From NCBI GenBank assembly GCA_963756545.1, contig CAVWNY010000003.1:868001-932000 (forward strand): a DNA stretch of 64,000 nucleotides, written 5' to 3'. Both the position numbers and the translations under genes were made by a program. Shown here one piece after another: positions 1-9,131 of this stretch. Within the stretch, counting starts at the first letter, position 1; each line of letters opens with the position of its first letter. The notes beneath the pieces were generated by a model, which saw only the letters and a list, made by a program, of their open reading frames with translations, was not told the origin of the DNA and ran no database searches. This DNA is from DATFDN01 sp963756545. GTDB taxonomy: Bacteria > Pseudomonadota > Alphaproteobacteria > Acetobacterales > Acetobacteraceae.

Positions 1-98
1 AGAAGCCCTGAGCGGGGGCTGCGGTCGCCGGCTGGCCGTACATGCTGATCGCAGAGAATCCCACCCGCGATGGTACTGATTGACGCTTTCAGGCGCAT
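1..98 (-). pseudogene. N-terminus of an exported protein, cut by the window edge, probable frameshift
   Basis: Reading leftward from an ATG at 98, a strong Shine-Dalgarno (GGAGGGAG, plus-strand 99-108) precedes a basic start, MRLKASISTIAGG. The natural continuation of a signal peptide, FSAISMYGQPATAAPAQGF with an Ala-rich cleavage site, is found in the neighbouring frame after about position 62-65, beside a short C run. A one-base shift is therefore likely. Only about 30 codons lie inside the window, so the mature protein cannot be identified. Confidence 0.4.
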
Positions 99-251
99 CT
101 CTCCCTCCTGCATCGCCCGCAGGTAGATCCTGCACGCGCCCCGGAACTATACCGTCCCGGACACATGCGTCTAGGCAGATTCGGCGAGTAATTCCGAGAC
201 CCCGGGTGGCGCTTGTTTCGCGGCGTCCGGTGAGACCATCGGTTCGCACGG

Positions 252-1562
252 TTAGCTCGCTCGGGCACGCACGGCGGGTGCCCCGGTCCGTGTCCCCCCG
301 GCCACCGGTTGTGCCGCATCCCACATCAGGCGCGGATCGAAGCTTTCGGCCGCAAAAATCGTCAGGATCACTACACTGCAGAAGGCGATGGCGCCGATCC
401 CGGGCTGGATCGTGAGAATGGCCCCGAACCGGATCAGTGCGCCCAGGAGCGATTCCATGAAGATGTCGATCATCGACCAACGGCCGACCCAGCGCACGAT
501 ATGATAAAGTCGGGTACGGTCGCGCAGCCAGCCGGAACGACCTGTCTGCGTCGCCACCAGCATGATCGACAGTCCGACGAGCTTCAGCATGGGCACGGCG
601 ATGCTGGCGAAGAACACGAGCGCGGCGAGAGGATACATGCGGGATGCAATCAGCTCTCGCACGCCGCCGAGGATCGTGCTTGGCGCGCCGGCGCCGAGCT
701 GCACGACCGTGAGCACCGGGTAAGTGTTGGCGGGTACGTATAGGACGGCGGCTGCGATCGTGAACGCCCAGGTACGGGCGATGCTATCAGGTTTCCGCCG
801 ATGGAGGACGGAAGCGCAGCGTGGGCAGCGCGAAGGAGCTGCCGTCTGCACGCAGACAAGACCGCAGCTCTCGCAACCGATGGCTCTATTCCTGCTCTCT
901 GGGTTACGGAACGGGGAACGGTCATCTGCGGCTCGAGGCGGGTCAAGCGCTGCCCAGACGGCCTCCCGATCCAGCGCGCTATCGGCCCACACGAGAATGA
1001 ACGTGAGGGCGAGCAGGGCGAATAGGCCCGCTCCCAGCCCGATCCGGACGCTGTCCCCGAGCTTCACGTACGCCACGAAGACGCCGAACACGAAAACTTC
1101 GAGCATCGACCAGGGGGTTAGCCGCTCCACCATCAGGAACACCCGGCGAAGATGTCGGGGCGGTTCGGCCTCGTGGAGTCGTGCCAGCACATACAGCGTG
1201 CCGGCCAGTTTTCCGAACGGCGCCAGGACCGTGACGAACACGATCACCAGGGCGAGCGGCGCCATGTTTCGCCGAACCAATTCCTCCGGTCCTCCGAAGA
1301 AACCGATCTGATGGCTAATCCCGGCGGTCGCCACGCCCATCAGCGTGGCGGAACACATGATGAAAAGCAGCACCAGGGCGGTAAGCGTGAGCGCCATGCT
1401 CCACTCGAGCGCGTGGGCACGGCTGCGCCGTAGGGTCGTGCCACAGCGGCCGCAACGGGCGATGATCCCGGGTGCGAGGGCCGGCACGGTCTGCAACAGG
1501 CCGCAACCGGGGCATTCCCGCAAATCGGGATCCGCGACCGCGACCGCTCGCGGGATCATCAT
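252..1562 (-). CDS. pqiA: Paraquat-inducible protein A (PqiA-type inner-membrane protein)
   Basis: Protein of 436 residues with two homologous halves. Each half opens with a zinc-ribbon-like pair of CxxC motifs (CPGCG and CGRCG near residues 18-41; CESCG and CPRCA in the second half) and continues with about four hydrophobic helices containing the family signatures PLALVIVFVTVLAPFGKL and PANTYPVLTV. PqiA is known as the membrane partner of the MCE protein PqiB and the lipoprotein PqiC in lipid movement between inner and outer membranes. Its start overlaps the pqiC stop (ATGA), so it is the last gene of a pqiB-pqiC-pqiA operon. The gene order differs from the E. coli pqiABC order. The function is inferred from family and context. 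Confidence 0.9.
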   Translation of the reverse strand: MMIPRAVAVADPDLRECPGCGLLQTVPALAPGIIARCGRCGTTLRRSRAHALEWSMALTLTALVLLFIMCSATLMGVATAGISHQIGFFGGPEELVRRNMAPLALVIVFVTVLAPFGKLAGTLYVLARLHEAEPPRHLRRVFLMVERLTPWSMLEVFVFGVFVAYVKLGDSVRIGLGAGLFALLALTFILVWADSALDREAVWAALDPPRAADDRSPFRNPESRNRAIGCESCGLVCVQTAAPSRCPRCASVLHRRKPDSIARTWAFTIAAAVLYVPANTYPVLTVVQLGAGAPSTILGGVRELIASRMYPLAALVFFASIAVPMLKLVGLSIMLVATQTGRSGWLRDRTRLYHIVRWVGRWSMIDIFMESLLGALIRFGAILTIQPGIGAIAFCSVVILTIFAAESFDPRLMWDAAQPVAGGTRTGAPAVRARAS

Positions 1563-2146
1563 CGGCTCGGACCGGCGACGAGCATCGCCGCAAGTTCATT
1601 CGCGAGCCGGCCGACCGCGGTGCTGATCGCCGCGACGTCGCCCGGCGTGCCCGGCGACGTCAGAGCGACTACGAACCGGAACGACCTCGCTACCGGCGCG
1701 CGGCGCTTCGCGAACGCTATGCCGGCCTGGCCCTGCAGCACCACGTGACCGGATGCATCCTCGTCGAGCCGGACCACGCTGAGATCGATCGTGGCATCAG
1801 GGGTCAGCGAGATGGGGCTGCTGCTGCCGTAAACCACGCTTTGCGGCAGCCGCTGGCTGAGTTCCTGGACCAACACCCGGCTCAGCATCGCGGCAGGCGG
1901 TTCGCCCCACCAGTCGTTCGACATCACGGCGAGGCGGTAACCCTCCGAAGAGCGGACTATCGGTGTGCGCTCCAGATACCGCGCCAGCACGATCTCCCGG
2001 ACCAGCACCGTCTTCGGTGCGCCGTTCTCTATGGGCCCCGGGACCGGGGCGATCGTGTATAGATTTGGATTTGGTGACGAACAGGTGCCGAGCACGAGCA
2101 ACAGCAGAATCGTGACGGCTTGGGGAGCGCGTGCAGCCGCCATCAC
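1559..2146 (-). CDS. pqiC: PqiC/YmbA-like ABC-type transport auxiliary lipoprotein
   Basis: Protein of 195 residues with a hydrophobic N-terminus and a lipobox-like LVLGTC around residues 17-22, predicting a diacylated outer-membrane lipoprotein. The body has the ABC-type auxiliary lipoprotein pattern: NLYTIAPVPG, VLVREIVLARYLERTPIV, and NDWWGEPPAAMLSRVLVQEL. In E. coli PqiC binds the end of the PqiB tube at the outer membrane. Both ends overlap neighbours by 4 bases (pqiB upstream, pqiA downstream), indicating translational coupling. The family call is firm; the transported lipid is unknown. Confidence 0.85.
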   Translation of the reverse strand: MMAAARAPQAVTILLLLVLGTCSSPNPNLYTIAPVPGPIENGAPKTVLVREIVLARYLERTPIVRSSEGYRLAVMSNDWWGEPPAAMLSRVLVQELSQRLPQSVVYGSSSPISLTPDATIDLSVVRLDEDASGHVVLQGQAGIAFAKRRAPVARSFRFVVALTSPGTPGDVAAISTAVGRLANELAAMLVAGPSR

Positions 2147-3834
2147 TCGACTCCGCCCCCGGCGCGACCCCTCACGAGCGCCTCGGGATGGCGCGCGAGC
2201 AGGTCCGCAAGCGCCTGGATCGAGCGGAGTGACTCGTTCAACTGCACAAGCGAACGATCGAGCTCGGTGCTGAAGCGTGTCTTGGAGCCGTATGCCGTGT
2301 CGAGCGATTGCACCAACCCGCTTGTCTGCGCGACCATCTTTCGGAGGCTGGTTGTCAGCTCCGGCAGCTGCCGCGCCGCGGGCGCCACCCCGGCGTCGAG
2401 CTGCCGGACGGTGCTCTGCGTCGTTGCGAGCAGGTCCGTAAGCGACGTCAAGGCCTGCTTCAGCTGCGGCCCGTTGACCAGTTCGTCCGCGCCTCGGGTC
2501 ATCTGATCCAGATTGGCCCCGATCTTGTCGAGCGGAACGGCATTGACTTTACGCAGCAGTTCGGAAAGGGAAGCTTCCAGACCGCTGAAGCTGCCTGCAT
2601 CCGTGGTCGGCATCACGAAGGCCTGCCCTTCCCTCGTCACGGTGGCCGGAGCCGCGTCGGGCACCAAGGTGAGCGCCACCAGTATCTGACCCGTCAAAAG
2701 ATTGGCACTGGCGAGCGTCGCACGGAGGCCGTCTCGCACGAGTCCGTCCACTGCCGCCATAGGGTCCGTCGTGACTTGCCTCCCAACTCCGACAATCCGC
2801 TCCGGCTCGACAAGGAACCGGACCGGCGCGACGATGGCGTTTTTGGCTGGATCGTAACTGAGCTCGACATCGGTGACTTCACCGACCTTTATACCCCGCA
2901 CGGTCACGTCCGCACCCTTGGCGAGCCCGCGGACTGAACCGGGGAAGTAGGCCACGAACGGAATCTTCCGCGTGTATGACGCGGCCGCCGCAGCCTGGCT
3001 ATTCGGAAACAGCGGAAAGGTGTGGTTCTCGGCACTCTGCGGGCCCGGGGCTCCGGTCTCCGGCGTGTCGAACGCGATGCCGCCGAGCAGCAGCGCACGC
3101 AGTGATTCAACCTGGAGGTCGACGCCGGAACCGCTGAGCTTCACGTCGAGCCCCGATGCGTTCCAAAAGCGGGTATTCTGGTGCACGTATTTGTCGAAGG
3201 GCGCGCGCACGAAAGCATGGATCGTGGCGGTCTTCGCCAGATCGCCGATGTCCCAGCCCAGAACCTGCCCGACCTCCAGGTCGCGATAAAAGACCGGCGC
3301 TCCCAGCGTGACGGAACCGAGCCGGGAGGCCTTGAGCAGGAATGAGCGGCCGGCGACTTCGGAGGTGAGGACCGGCGGGTTTTCCTGGCCGGTGAACGTG
3401 CGCTCAGACCTGCCGGGTTGCCCAGGCAGCATGCCGATATACGAGCCTGACAGGATCGTTTCAAATCCTGTCAGATTGCCGGCGAAGAGACGCGGCTTGA
3501 CCACCCAGAATGTGGTGCCCTCGGTGAGCAGCGGCGTTGCCTGACTGGTGGTCGCCAACGTCACCATGACCCGGCTGCGATCCTTGGAGAGCGCCAGCGA
3601 TTTGACGGTCCCCAGGGTCAAATCCTTGTATTTCAGCTGCGACTGACCCGCTTTGAGGCCCTCCGCACCCAGGAACGAGATGGTGATCGTCGGCCCTTCA
3701 CTCGAAAGTGTGTCCCAGGCAAGCCACGCGCCGATGACGGCCGCGACCAGGGGGATGATCCAGATCACCGATATGCGGCCCGAACGCCGCAAAGAGGCGA
3801 CCGGCAGCCGAGGTGGCTCGGATATCTCGGTCAC
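2143..3834 (-). CDS. pqiB: PqiB-type MCE-domain protein
   Basis: Protein of 563 residues starting at GTG (3834), supported by a GGAGGAG ribosome-binding site 6 bases upstream. One N-terminal membrane helix (VIWIIPLVAAVIGAWLAWD) is followed by three MCE domains at about residues 50-140, 160-225 and 290-385, recognisable by GLKAGQSQLKYKDLTLG, GAPVFYRDLEVGQVLGW and GADVTVRGIKVGEVTDVEL. A long helical C-terminal region (about 430-560) follows. PqiB-type proteins form stacked hexameric rings and a coiled needle that spans the periplasm for lipid transport. It is the first gene of the pqiBCA operon. Confidence 0.92.
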   Translation of the reverse strand: MTEISEPPRLPVASLRRSGRISVIWIIPLVAAVIGAWLAWDTLSSEGPTITISFLGAEGLKAGQSQLKYKDLTLGTVKSLALSKDRSRVMVTLATTSQATPLLTEGTTFWVVKPRLFAGNLTGFETILSGSYIGMLPGQPGRSERTFTGQENPPVLTSEVAGRSFLLKASRLGSVTLGAPVFYRDLEVGQVLGWDIGDLAKTATIHAFVRAPFDKYVHQNTRFWNASGLDVKLSGSGVDLQVESLRALLLGGIAFDTPETGAPGPQSAENHTFPLFPNSQAAAAASYTRKIPFVAYFPGSVRGLAKGADVTVRGIKVGEVTDVELSYDPAKNAIVAPVRFLVEPERIVGVGRQVTTDPMAAVDGLVRDGLRATLASANLLTGQILVALTLVPDAAPATVTREGQAFVMPTTDAGSFSGLEASLSELLRKVNAVPLDKIGANLDQMTRGADELVNGPQLKQALTSLTDLLATTQSTVRQLDAGVAPAARQLPELTTSLRKMVAQTSGLVQSLDTAYGSKTRFSTELDRSLVQLNESLRSIQALADLLARHPEALVRGRAGGGVE

Positions 3835-4214
3835 GAAGTGCTCCTCCTACCGGCCCCGTGGGAGCTTAGCGTTTGCGCCTTCATCATGACGCCCTCCTCG
3901 CCGACACACCACTTGACTGCGCTCCGAGCGGATCATCGCCAGAATGCACGAGAGGCTGGCGATGGGCATGTCTTTCGCAATGCGCCTCATCGACAAGTTC
4001 GGGAGGAAATCTCACCGGATGGTCGATAGTAGGACGCCGAGCGGCCGGCGCTATGCACATTCGGCAAGCAGAGCGATGCGGCGCGACGGAACAATGCGGC
4101 GACTGCGCATGACGACCGCCGGAATTTCGGACTGCCAAAAGTGCATAGCTTCGGGGTGCGGGATCTGAAACGCTCTGCCCGCCAGCACGATAATGAGTTG
4201 GGAGGCACGAACCC
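3835..4214. other. Divergent intergenic region, no gene seen
   Basis: About 380 bases lie between the pqiB start (minus) and the next plus-strand gene. It should hold both promoters. I see only the ribosome-binding sites at its two ends and no convincing gene, repeat or structured RNA. Open frames here lack Shine-Dalgarno sequences and resemble no family I know. Confidence 0.5.
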
Positions 4215-4733
4215 ATGGCTGATTCAGCGGCTGCCTCGGTGCAGACCAAAACCAATCCGACGCGATGGACTGGATTGCCGATCGCCCTGGCGGTGTTGTC
4301 GGCAGCCGCCATGATCGCAGCCTCGGGTTGCGCCCGGCAAGACAACGGGCACGCTAACCTGGCCGCGCAGACCCCGGACGCAACGGTGGAAATGCATCAG
4401 GTGCAAGCCGCCTTTATCGGGAGTGGCGGCGGCGGCAGCGGCGTCTTGTTTTACCAGGGCCACAGCTACCCCTTTAGGGTGGGCGGACTTGGCATCGGCG
4501 GGATCGGAGCTTCAAAGATCGAGGCTCACGGCGACGTGTACCATCTGCCCGACCTTGCCGCATTCCCGGGCGCTTACGCGCAAGGTCGTTACGGGTTCGC
4601 GTTCGGCAGATCGAGCGGCGGGGATCTCTGGCTGCAAAACAGCCAGGGCGTGATCATGCACCTCGTGGCAAAGCGAGAAGGGTTGATGCTGAGCCTTGGA
4701 GGCGATGCAGTTGTCATTACCATGGAGCGGTGA
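4215..4733 (+). CDS. Small glycine-rich exported protein, EipA/DUF1134-like, possible lipoprotein
   Basis: Protein of 172 residues with GGGAGG 9 bases before the ATG. A hydrophobic segment (residues 21-38) ends in ASGC with Cys39, a plausible lipobox, although the N-terminal region before it is unusually long. The mature part is a glycine-rich beta domain with GVLFYQGHSYPFRVGGLGIG and a C-terminal AKREGLMLSLGGDAVVI. This pattern recalls proteobacterial envelope proteins of the EipA/DUF1134 type, but the match is from memory and not certain. It probably acts in the periplasm. No enzymatic residues are evident. Confidence 0.7.
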   Translation: MADSAAASVQTKTNPTRWTGLPIALAVLSAAAMIAASGCARQDNGHANLAAQTPDATVEMHQVQAAFIGSGGGGSGVLFYQGHSYPFRVGGLGIGGIGASKIEAHGDVYHLPDLAAFPGAYAQGRYGFAFGRSSGGDLWLQNSQGVIMHLVAKREGLMLSLGGDAVVITMER

Positions 4734-4872
4734 AATCGAGCGCGCGGTTGGCTTGTCACGCTCGATTCCGATTCTGCATAGGCGCGGGCACGCGGCCACG
4801 CGATACATGGCGAATGACATCTGGCAGCGGCTAGCGTGCCGTTCGCTGAAACCATATGCGCGGAGGTTCACC

Positions 4873-5496
4873 ATGAAGTCGAAACGTGAATTTACACCAT
4901 TATTGGCCGCCGCCTTGATCGGCACTGCTGTAGCGGCCGTGCCCCTGGCGTTCCCTGGTACTGCCTCGGCGCAGGGCAGCAATCCGGTCGTGTCGAACGT
5001 GGTACCCCCATCGGCGGCCGTGACCATCCACGCGAAGATCCGGGCGATCAACGTACAAAGACGGGAGGTCACACTCGCTGGTCGGTCCGGGACCACTGTC
5101 ACGCTGCAGACCGGTCCCGAAGTACGACTGGAACTGTTGCATGTGGGAGACACGGTAAACGCGCGATATTATCGATCTGTTGCGTTTGTGCTCTCCGTAC
5201 CCGGCACGACGGTGCCCGAGGACAAAATAGCTCAAGTCGTTGCACAGTCTGCACAGGCTCCCGGCGGCGTCGGTGTGCGGCAGACCAAGATCAGCGGCCT
5301 CGTCGTGGGCTTGGATCAGGCCGCCCACAGCGTCGACATCGTCGATCCTTCGGGTGGTGGTGTCTATACGATCGATGTCACCGACCCTGCCCGGCAGGAG
5401 CTACTGGGAAATCTGAAGGTCGGTGACACCATCACCGCCGTGGTCAGCCAAGCGCTCGCCGTCTCGATAACACCGGCCTCAAAGAGCTGGTTCTGA
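4873..5496 (+). CDS. Exported protein of unknown function with two small beta-domain repeats
   Basis: The start at 4873 is chosen because GGAGG lies 6 bases upstream and the protein then opens with a normal signal peptide (MKSKREFTPLLAAALIG to PGTASAQG). The frame is open further upstream but has no such signals. The mature part (208 residues in all) contains two similar stretches: IHAKIRAINVQRREVTLAG with VGDTVNARY, and ISGLVVGLDQAAHSVDIV with VGDTITAVV. This arrangement is like that of small periplasmic beta-barrel proteins of the DUF5666 type. Function unknown. Confidence 0.75.
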   Translation: MKSKREFTPLLAAALIGTAVAAVPLAFPGTASAQGSNPVVSNVVPPSAAVTIHAKIRAINVQRREVTLAGRSGTTVTLQTGPEVRLELLHVGDTVNARYYRSVAFVLSVPGTTVPEDKIAQVVAQSAQAPGGVGVRQTKISGLVVGLDQAAHSVDIVDPSGGGVYTIDVTDPARQELLGNLKVGDTITAVVSQALAVSITPASKSWF

Positions 5497-5656
5497 GGAA
5501 ATCGTGACCGGCGTCGGCGGGCGGGAGGGCACTTAGGAGGCGCTATGGCTTGCGACCAAGCAAGCCATTCCTGTAATCAATGGTCCGGCTCAGGGCTTCC
5601 GGCGGGCCGCGACCGAGAAGTCAACAACTCGGTCAGCAGACGGGGAGAGATGTGAA

Positions 5657-6835
5657 ATGAGCGTTACGACACGGCTGCTTGCGGGCACCCTCCTGGCGCT
5701 ACCAATCGCCGCGCACGCCCAGATGACGGAGCCCCCGCCACTCGGATACCCTGTCAGCGGCCTATACATCGGCGCCGCAGGCGGCTTCAATCTCAAGGGA
5801 AGCCAGTCGATCAAGAATCTCAGTTCCAACCTCCGTCCGCTCAGCACGGGCCTTAGTACTCCAAACCTGACAGTGAACTCGTCGATTGGCGGCGTCGGCC
5901 TGGGATCTATCGGATTTGGGTTCGGCAACGGTCTCCGTGCCGAGGTCGAGTTCGATTACCGGGGCAACAGCCTGAACTCTGTCAGCGGCCTCACCCGTGC
6001 GGGATTCGGCGCCACCACCGCCGCGACCGGATCCGAGAGGCTCTATGGTCCGATGGTCAACGTTGCCTACGACTTCGTAGGTTTGGTCCCCTGGGTCGTG
6101 CCGTATGTCGGCGTGGGTGTCGGGTACCAGCGGGCACATCTCGAGAACTTCTCCGTATTCGGGTCCGGCACCGCCGCCGCCCTGAACCCCACGCTCTCGT
6201 CCGCCGACACACGGGCCTCGTTCGCCGCGCAGGGAATCATCGGCGCGGCTGTTCCGGTCCCCGTGGTCCCTGGCTTGTCGTTGACCGCGGAGTACCGCAT
6301 TCTTACCCTGACCGGTACGCGCACCTACAACGCTGGCCTCACCGTATCGACTCCCGGCGGCTTGCGGGCAACGCGGTTCGGCACACTCCAGATTGGGCAC
6401 GAATACAACAATAGCTTCCTGTTCGGCGTAAGATACAACTTCGGCGTCACGCCGCCGGCGCCCCCGCCGGCTCCGACCCCGATCGCCGCTCCGGCGCCCG
6501 CTCCTGCGCGGTCGTACCTCGTGTTCTTCGACTGGGACAAGGCGACGCTCACTGATCGCGCCCGCCAAATCATTCGGGAGGCGGCGGAGAACTCGACCCG
6601 TGTGCAGTACACGCGGATCGAGGTGAACGGCTACACCGATACATCGGGCACCGCGCGGTATAATCAGGCCCTGTCGGTCCGCCGCGCACAAGCGGTGGCC
6701 GCTGAACTGGTCCGCGACGGCGTGCCGCAGAGCGCGATCACCGTCCAGGGCTTCGGCGAGACGCGCCTGCTGGTTCCCACCGGACCGGGCGTGCGCGAGG
6801 CCCAGAACCGGCGCGTGGAGATCATCATCAGGTAA
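5657..6835 (+). CDS. OmpA-family outer-membrane protein
   Basis: Protein of 392 residues with a signal peptide ending AHAQ near residue 22, and a purine-rich site (GGGGAGAG) before the ATG. Residues about 35-270 form an outer-membrane beta-barrel region of alternating Gly-rich and aromatic strands, ending FLFGVRYNFGV. A Pro/Ala linker (PPAPPPAPTPIAAPAPAP) follows. The C-terminal OmpA domain (about 285-392) carries the peptidoglycan-binding signatures NGYTDTSG, LSVRRAQAVAAEL and a final NRRVEIIIR. It most likely anchors the outer membrane to peptidoglycan. Confidence 0.92.
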   Translation: MSVTTRLLAGTLLALPIAAHAQMTEPPPLGYPVSGLYIGAAGGFNLKGSQSIKNLSSNLRPLSTGLSTPNLTVNSSIGGVGLGSIGFGFGNGLRAEVEFDYRGNSLNSVSGLTRAGFGATTAATGSERLYGPMVNVAYDFVGLVPWVVPYVGVGVGYQRAHLENFSVFGSGTAAALNPTLSSADTRASFAAQGIIGAAVPVPVVPGLSLTAEYRILTLTGTRTYNAGLTVSTPGGLRATRFGTLQIGHEYNNSFLFGVRYNFGVTPPAPPPAPTPIAAPAPAPARSYLVFFDWDKATLTDRARQIIREAAENSTRVQYTRIEVNGYTDTSGTARYNQALSVRRAQAVAAELVRDGVPQSAITVQGFGETRLLVPTGPGVREAQNRRVEIIIR

Positions 6836-6883
6836 GGGTCGCGTACCCTTCAGGAACATCCGAGACCTGCCGTTCGCCCGCGT

Positions 6884-6904
6884 CCGGCCCTCATGCGGGG
6901 CCGG
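6884..6904 (+). terminator. Possible hairpin terminator after the OmpA-like gene
   Basis: CCGGCCC (6884-6890) can pair with GGGCCGG (6898-6904) across a 7-base loop, about 50 bases after the stop. No U-tract follows, so it may be only a transcript-stabilising hairpin. Confidence 0.3.
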
Positions 6905-7046
6905 GGCGTCGGGCCAGGCGTGATGTGGTCGCCGCAAGATCGCTGCCAGCTCAGGAGTTCATGCCCCGATTCCGATCTTGCCATAGCCAGTCGGGCAACG
7001 GCGCCTCAAGGTGAGGCTCATAGGCAGTGATTTTGCGGAGTGACAC

Positions 7047-8084
7047 ATGAACGCGGGCTCGGCAGAGACGGCAAGTTTCATGGGTTTCCAGAACCAGGCC
7101 GAGCAACCACGCGCTCCAACCCGGGCCGGGTCCTCGCATCCCGATATGGTTTGCCTCCCGGGAGGCGCATTTCGCATGGGCTCGGATCGCCACTATCCGG
7201 AGGAGGCGCCTGTCCATCGGGTGGCGGTCGACCCGTTCTGGATTGATCGCACGCCGGTCACAAACCGCCAGTTCCGACAATTCATCCAAGCGACCGGCTA
7301 TGTCACCGTCGCCGAGATCGCGCCGGACCCGAAGGACTACCCGGGCGCGCTGCCGCACATGTTGAAGGCAGGATCGCTGGTCTTCACCCCGCCCCGGCAT
7401 CCGGTCGATCTTCGGGAGTGGTCGCAATGGTGGCGGTTCGAGTTCGGTGCGAACTGGCGTCGCCCTAACGGTCGGGGCCGCTCGAACCAGGGCCTCGATG
7501 ACCATCCGGTGGTTCATGTCGCCTACAAGGACGCAGCAGCCTATGCCGCGTGGGCTGGCAAGGAACTGCCGACGGAAGCCGAGTGGGAATACGCCGCGCG
7601 CGGCGGCCTCGACGGAGCCGAGTTCGCCTGGGGCGACGAGCTGACCCCGGGCGGCCGGCACATGGCGAATACCTGGCAAGGCTCGTTCCCACACGAGAAC
7701 CTCGCCACCGACGGCTATACTCGGACCTCGCCGGTCGAAGCGTTTCCCCCCAACGGCTACGGGCTTTTCGACATGATCGGCAACGTATGGGAGTGGACCT
7801 CGGACTGGTTCTCGGCCCGGCATCCGGTGGATGCGCAGAAGGCTTGCTGCATTCCCGACAATCCCCGAGGTGCGTGCGAGTCCGGCAGTTACGACAACTG
7901 CGATTCGGGGGTCAGAATTCCCCGGAAGGTCGTCAAGGGCGGCTCGCACCTCTGCGCGCCAAACTATTGCCGTCGCTATCGCCCTCCCGCGCGCCATGCG
8001 CAGCCGGTCGAACTCGGGCATGAGTCACGTCGGGTTTCGATGCGTCCTCCGAACCATGTCATGCCGGGTGGAGTAAGCGAATGA
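7047..8084 (+). CDS. Formylglycine-generating enzyme (sulfatase-activating FGE family)
   Basis: Protein of 345 residues; GCGGAG precedes the ATG. The FGE-sulfatase fold begins at about residue 34 with MVCLPGGAFRMGSDRHYPEEAPVHRVAVDPF and ends with the SMRPP stretch. PTEAEWEYAARGG and FDMIGNVWEWTSDW are hallmark motifs. Cys303 and Cys308 in GGSHLCAPNYCRRYRPPARH match the paired active-site cysteines of aerobic, copper-dependent FGEs, which oxidise a sulfatase cysteine to formylglycine. The presumed substrate, a sulfatase with a CTAGR motif, is encoded at 9132-10628 on the same strand. No signal peptide is present, so it should act in the cytoplasm. Confidence 0.92.
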   Translation: MNAGSAETASFMGFQNQAEQPRAPTRAGSSHPDMVCLPGGAFRMGSDRHYPEEAPVHRVAVDPFWIDRTPVTNRQFRQFIQATGYVTVAEIAPDPKDYPGALPHMLKAGSLVFTPPRHPVDLREWSQWWRFEFGANWRRPNGRGRSNQGLDDHPVVHVAYKDAAAYAAWAGKELPTEAEWEYAARGGLDGAEFAWGDELTPGGRHMANTWQGSFPHENLATDGYTRTSPVEAFPPNGYGLFDMIGNVWEWTSDWFSARHPVDAQKACCIPDNPRGACESGSYDNCDSGVRIPRKVVKGGSHLCAPNYCRRYRPPARHAQPVELGHESRRVSMRPPNHVMPGGVSE

Positions 8085-8578
8085 CCTACGCAGATTCCCG
8101 GGAACTGGGCCTGCTTGCCAAGATTGTCATCGCGCTCGGCGTCGTGCTGATCGTCGGCGGCGCGCTGTGGCACGGCGTGACCGTCGATGCCTTCGAACGC
8201 CTCTGGCACGATTTGGTCGAGAGGCCCACCGGGCCGATGAAGTTCCGATTCATCCTGCAGCCGCTGATGGCCACAGTCGCCGCGATCCGCGATGGTAGCA
8301 AGGACGCGCGGGTCGGCCGCTCCCCGTACTTTTGGACGGTGCTGAGCAATCCGCAGGAACGCATCGGACGGTTGCGAGAGGGGTTGAACGCGACCGCCAG
8401 GATCATCCTGCTCGGCCTCGTGATGGACATGGTCTACCAGGTCCTCGTGCTCAAGATGTTTTATCCAAACGAGGCCGTTATTATCGCTTTGCTGCTGGCC
8501 TTTGTGCCGTACGTCGCCATTCGGGGGCTGGTCGTGCGTGCGTGGCGCCGCCCTGCATCCGCGAGCCGCATCCGGTGA
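8081..8578 (+). CDS. Small integral membrane protein, unknown function
   Basis: Protein of 165 residues overlapping the FGE stop by 4 bases (ATGA), so translation is probably coupled. Three hydrophobic helices are visible: LLAKIVIALGVVLIVGGAL (about 10-28), IILLGLVMDMVYQVLVLKM (about 108-126) and AVIIALLLAFVPYVAIRGL (about 132-150). The middle is polar, with GRSPYFWTVLSNPQER. I do not recognise the family. Its coupling to FGE and proximity to the sulfatase suggest a linked role, which is inference only. Confidence 0.75.
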   Translation: MTYADSRELGLLAKIVIALGVVLIVGGALWHGVTVDAFERLWHDLVERPTGPMKFRFILQPLMATVAAIRDGSKDARVGRSPYFWTVLSNPQERIGRLREGLNATARIILLGLVMDMVYQVLVLKMFYPNEAVIIALLLAFVPYVAIRGLVVRAWRRPASASRIR

Positions 8579-8617
8579 CGGCGCCGGGCGTGACGCGTCA
8601 GGGAAAAGGCAGCGGGG

Positions 8618-9062
8618 ATGGCAGATACACGGACCGGCCCGACCGCAGACAGGTTCGAGGTGAGGGTCACGGCCGACAGCCATATGGCCTGGATCCGCAC
8701 CCGGCTCAGCCTCGAACGCACCATGATGTCCTGGGTGCGGACCGCGGTCTCGCTGATCGGCTTCGGTTTCGCGATCGTCCAGTTCTTCGAACGCTTGCAG
8801 CAAACGCCCGGCGCGCGCCCCGCCTATGCCCCGAACGCGCCGCAGTATCTCGGGCTTGCGCTGATCTCGTCCGGCATTCTGGCTCTGCTCATTTCGATCT
8901 GGCAGTACCTCGTGGACGGTTCGTTACCTGCGGGGCGGCTCGTTCGCCTCGATCGCCGGACTGAAGCAGGAGGGGATGCAATCGCCCGTTCTCGCGATCG
9001 CCGCCCTTCTCATCGGCATCGGCCTGTTCGCCTTCTTCGCCGTGGTGCTGCGTCTCATGTAG
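8618..9062 (+). pseudogene. DUF202 (YidH-like) membrane protein, broken by one base
   Basis: The first frame gives ADSHMAWIRTRLSLERTMMSWVRTAVSL, the DUF202 signature, followed by two membrane helices. It loses resemblance after ISIWQYL. The expected third segment continues in the next frame from 8913: WTVRYLRGGSFASIAGL, then a helix PVLAIAALLIGIGLFAFFA, with a stop at 9060-9062. A one-base insertion within 8909-8913 explains both. The restored protein would be about 147 residues, normal for the family. DUF202 proteins are small inner-membrane proteins without a firm role. An indel error in the sequence would mean the gene is intact. Confidence 0.85.
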
Positions 9063-9131
9063 CCGGGGGGATCGAAGGACTGCGAGTTACGAGAGTTTCC
9101 GAAACCGCCGAACCAACTTGGGGAGATTGAG

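Noticed and set aside
6951..8021. Long minus-strand open frame opposite FGE
   Set aside because: Amino-acid composition is antisense-like, with no motif or ribosome-binding site; the plus strand holds clear FGE motifs.
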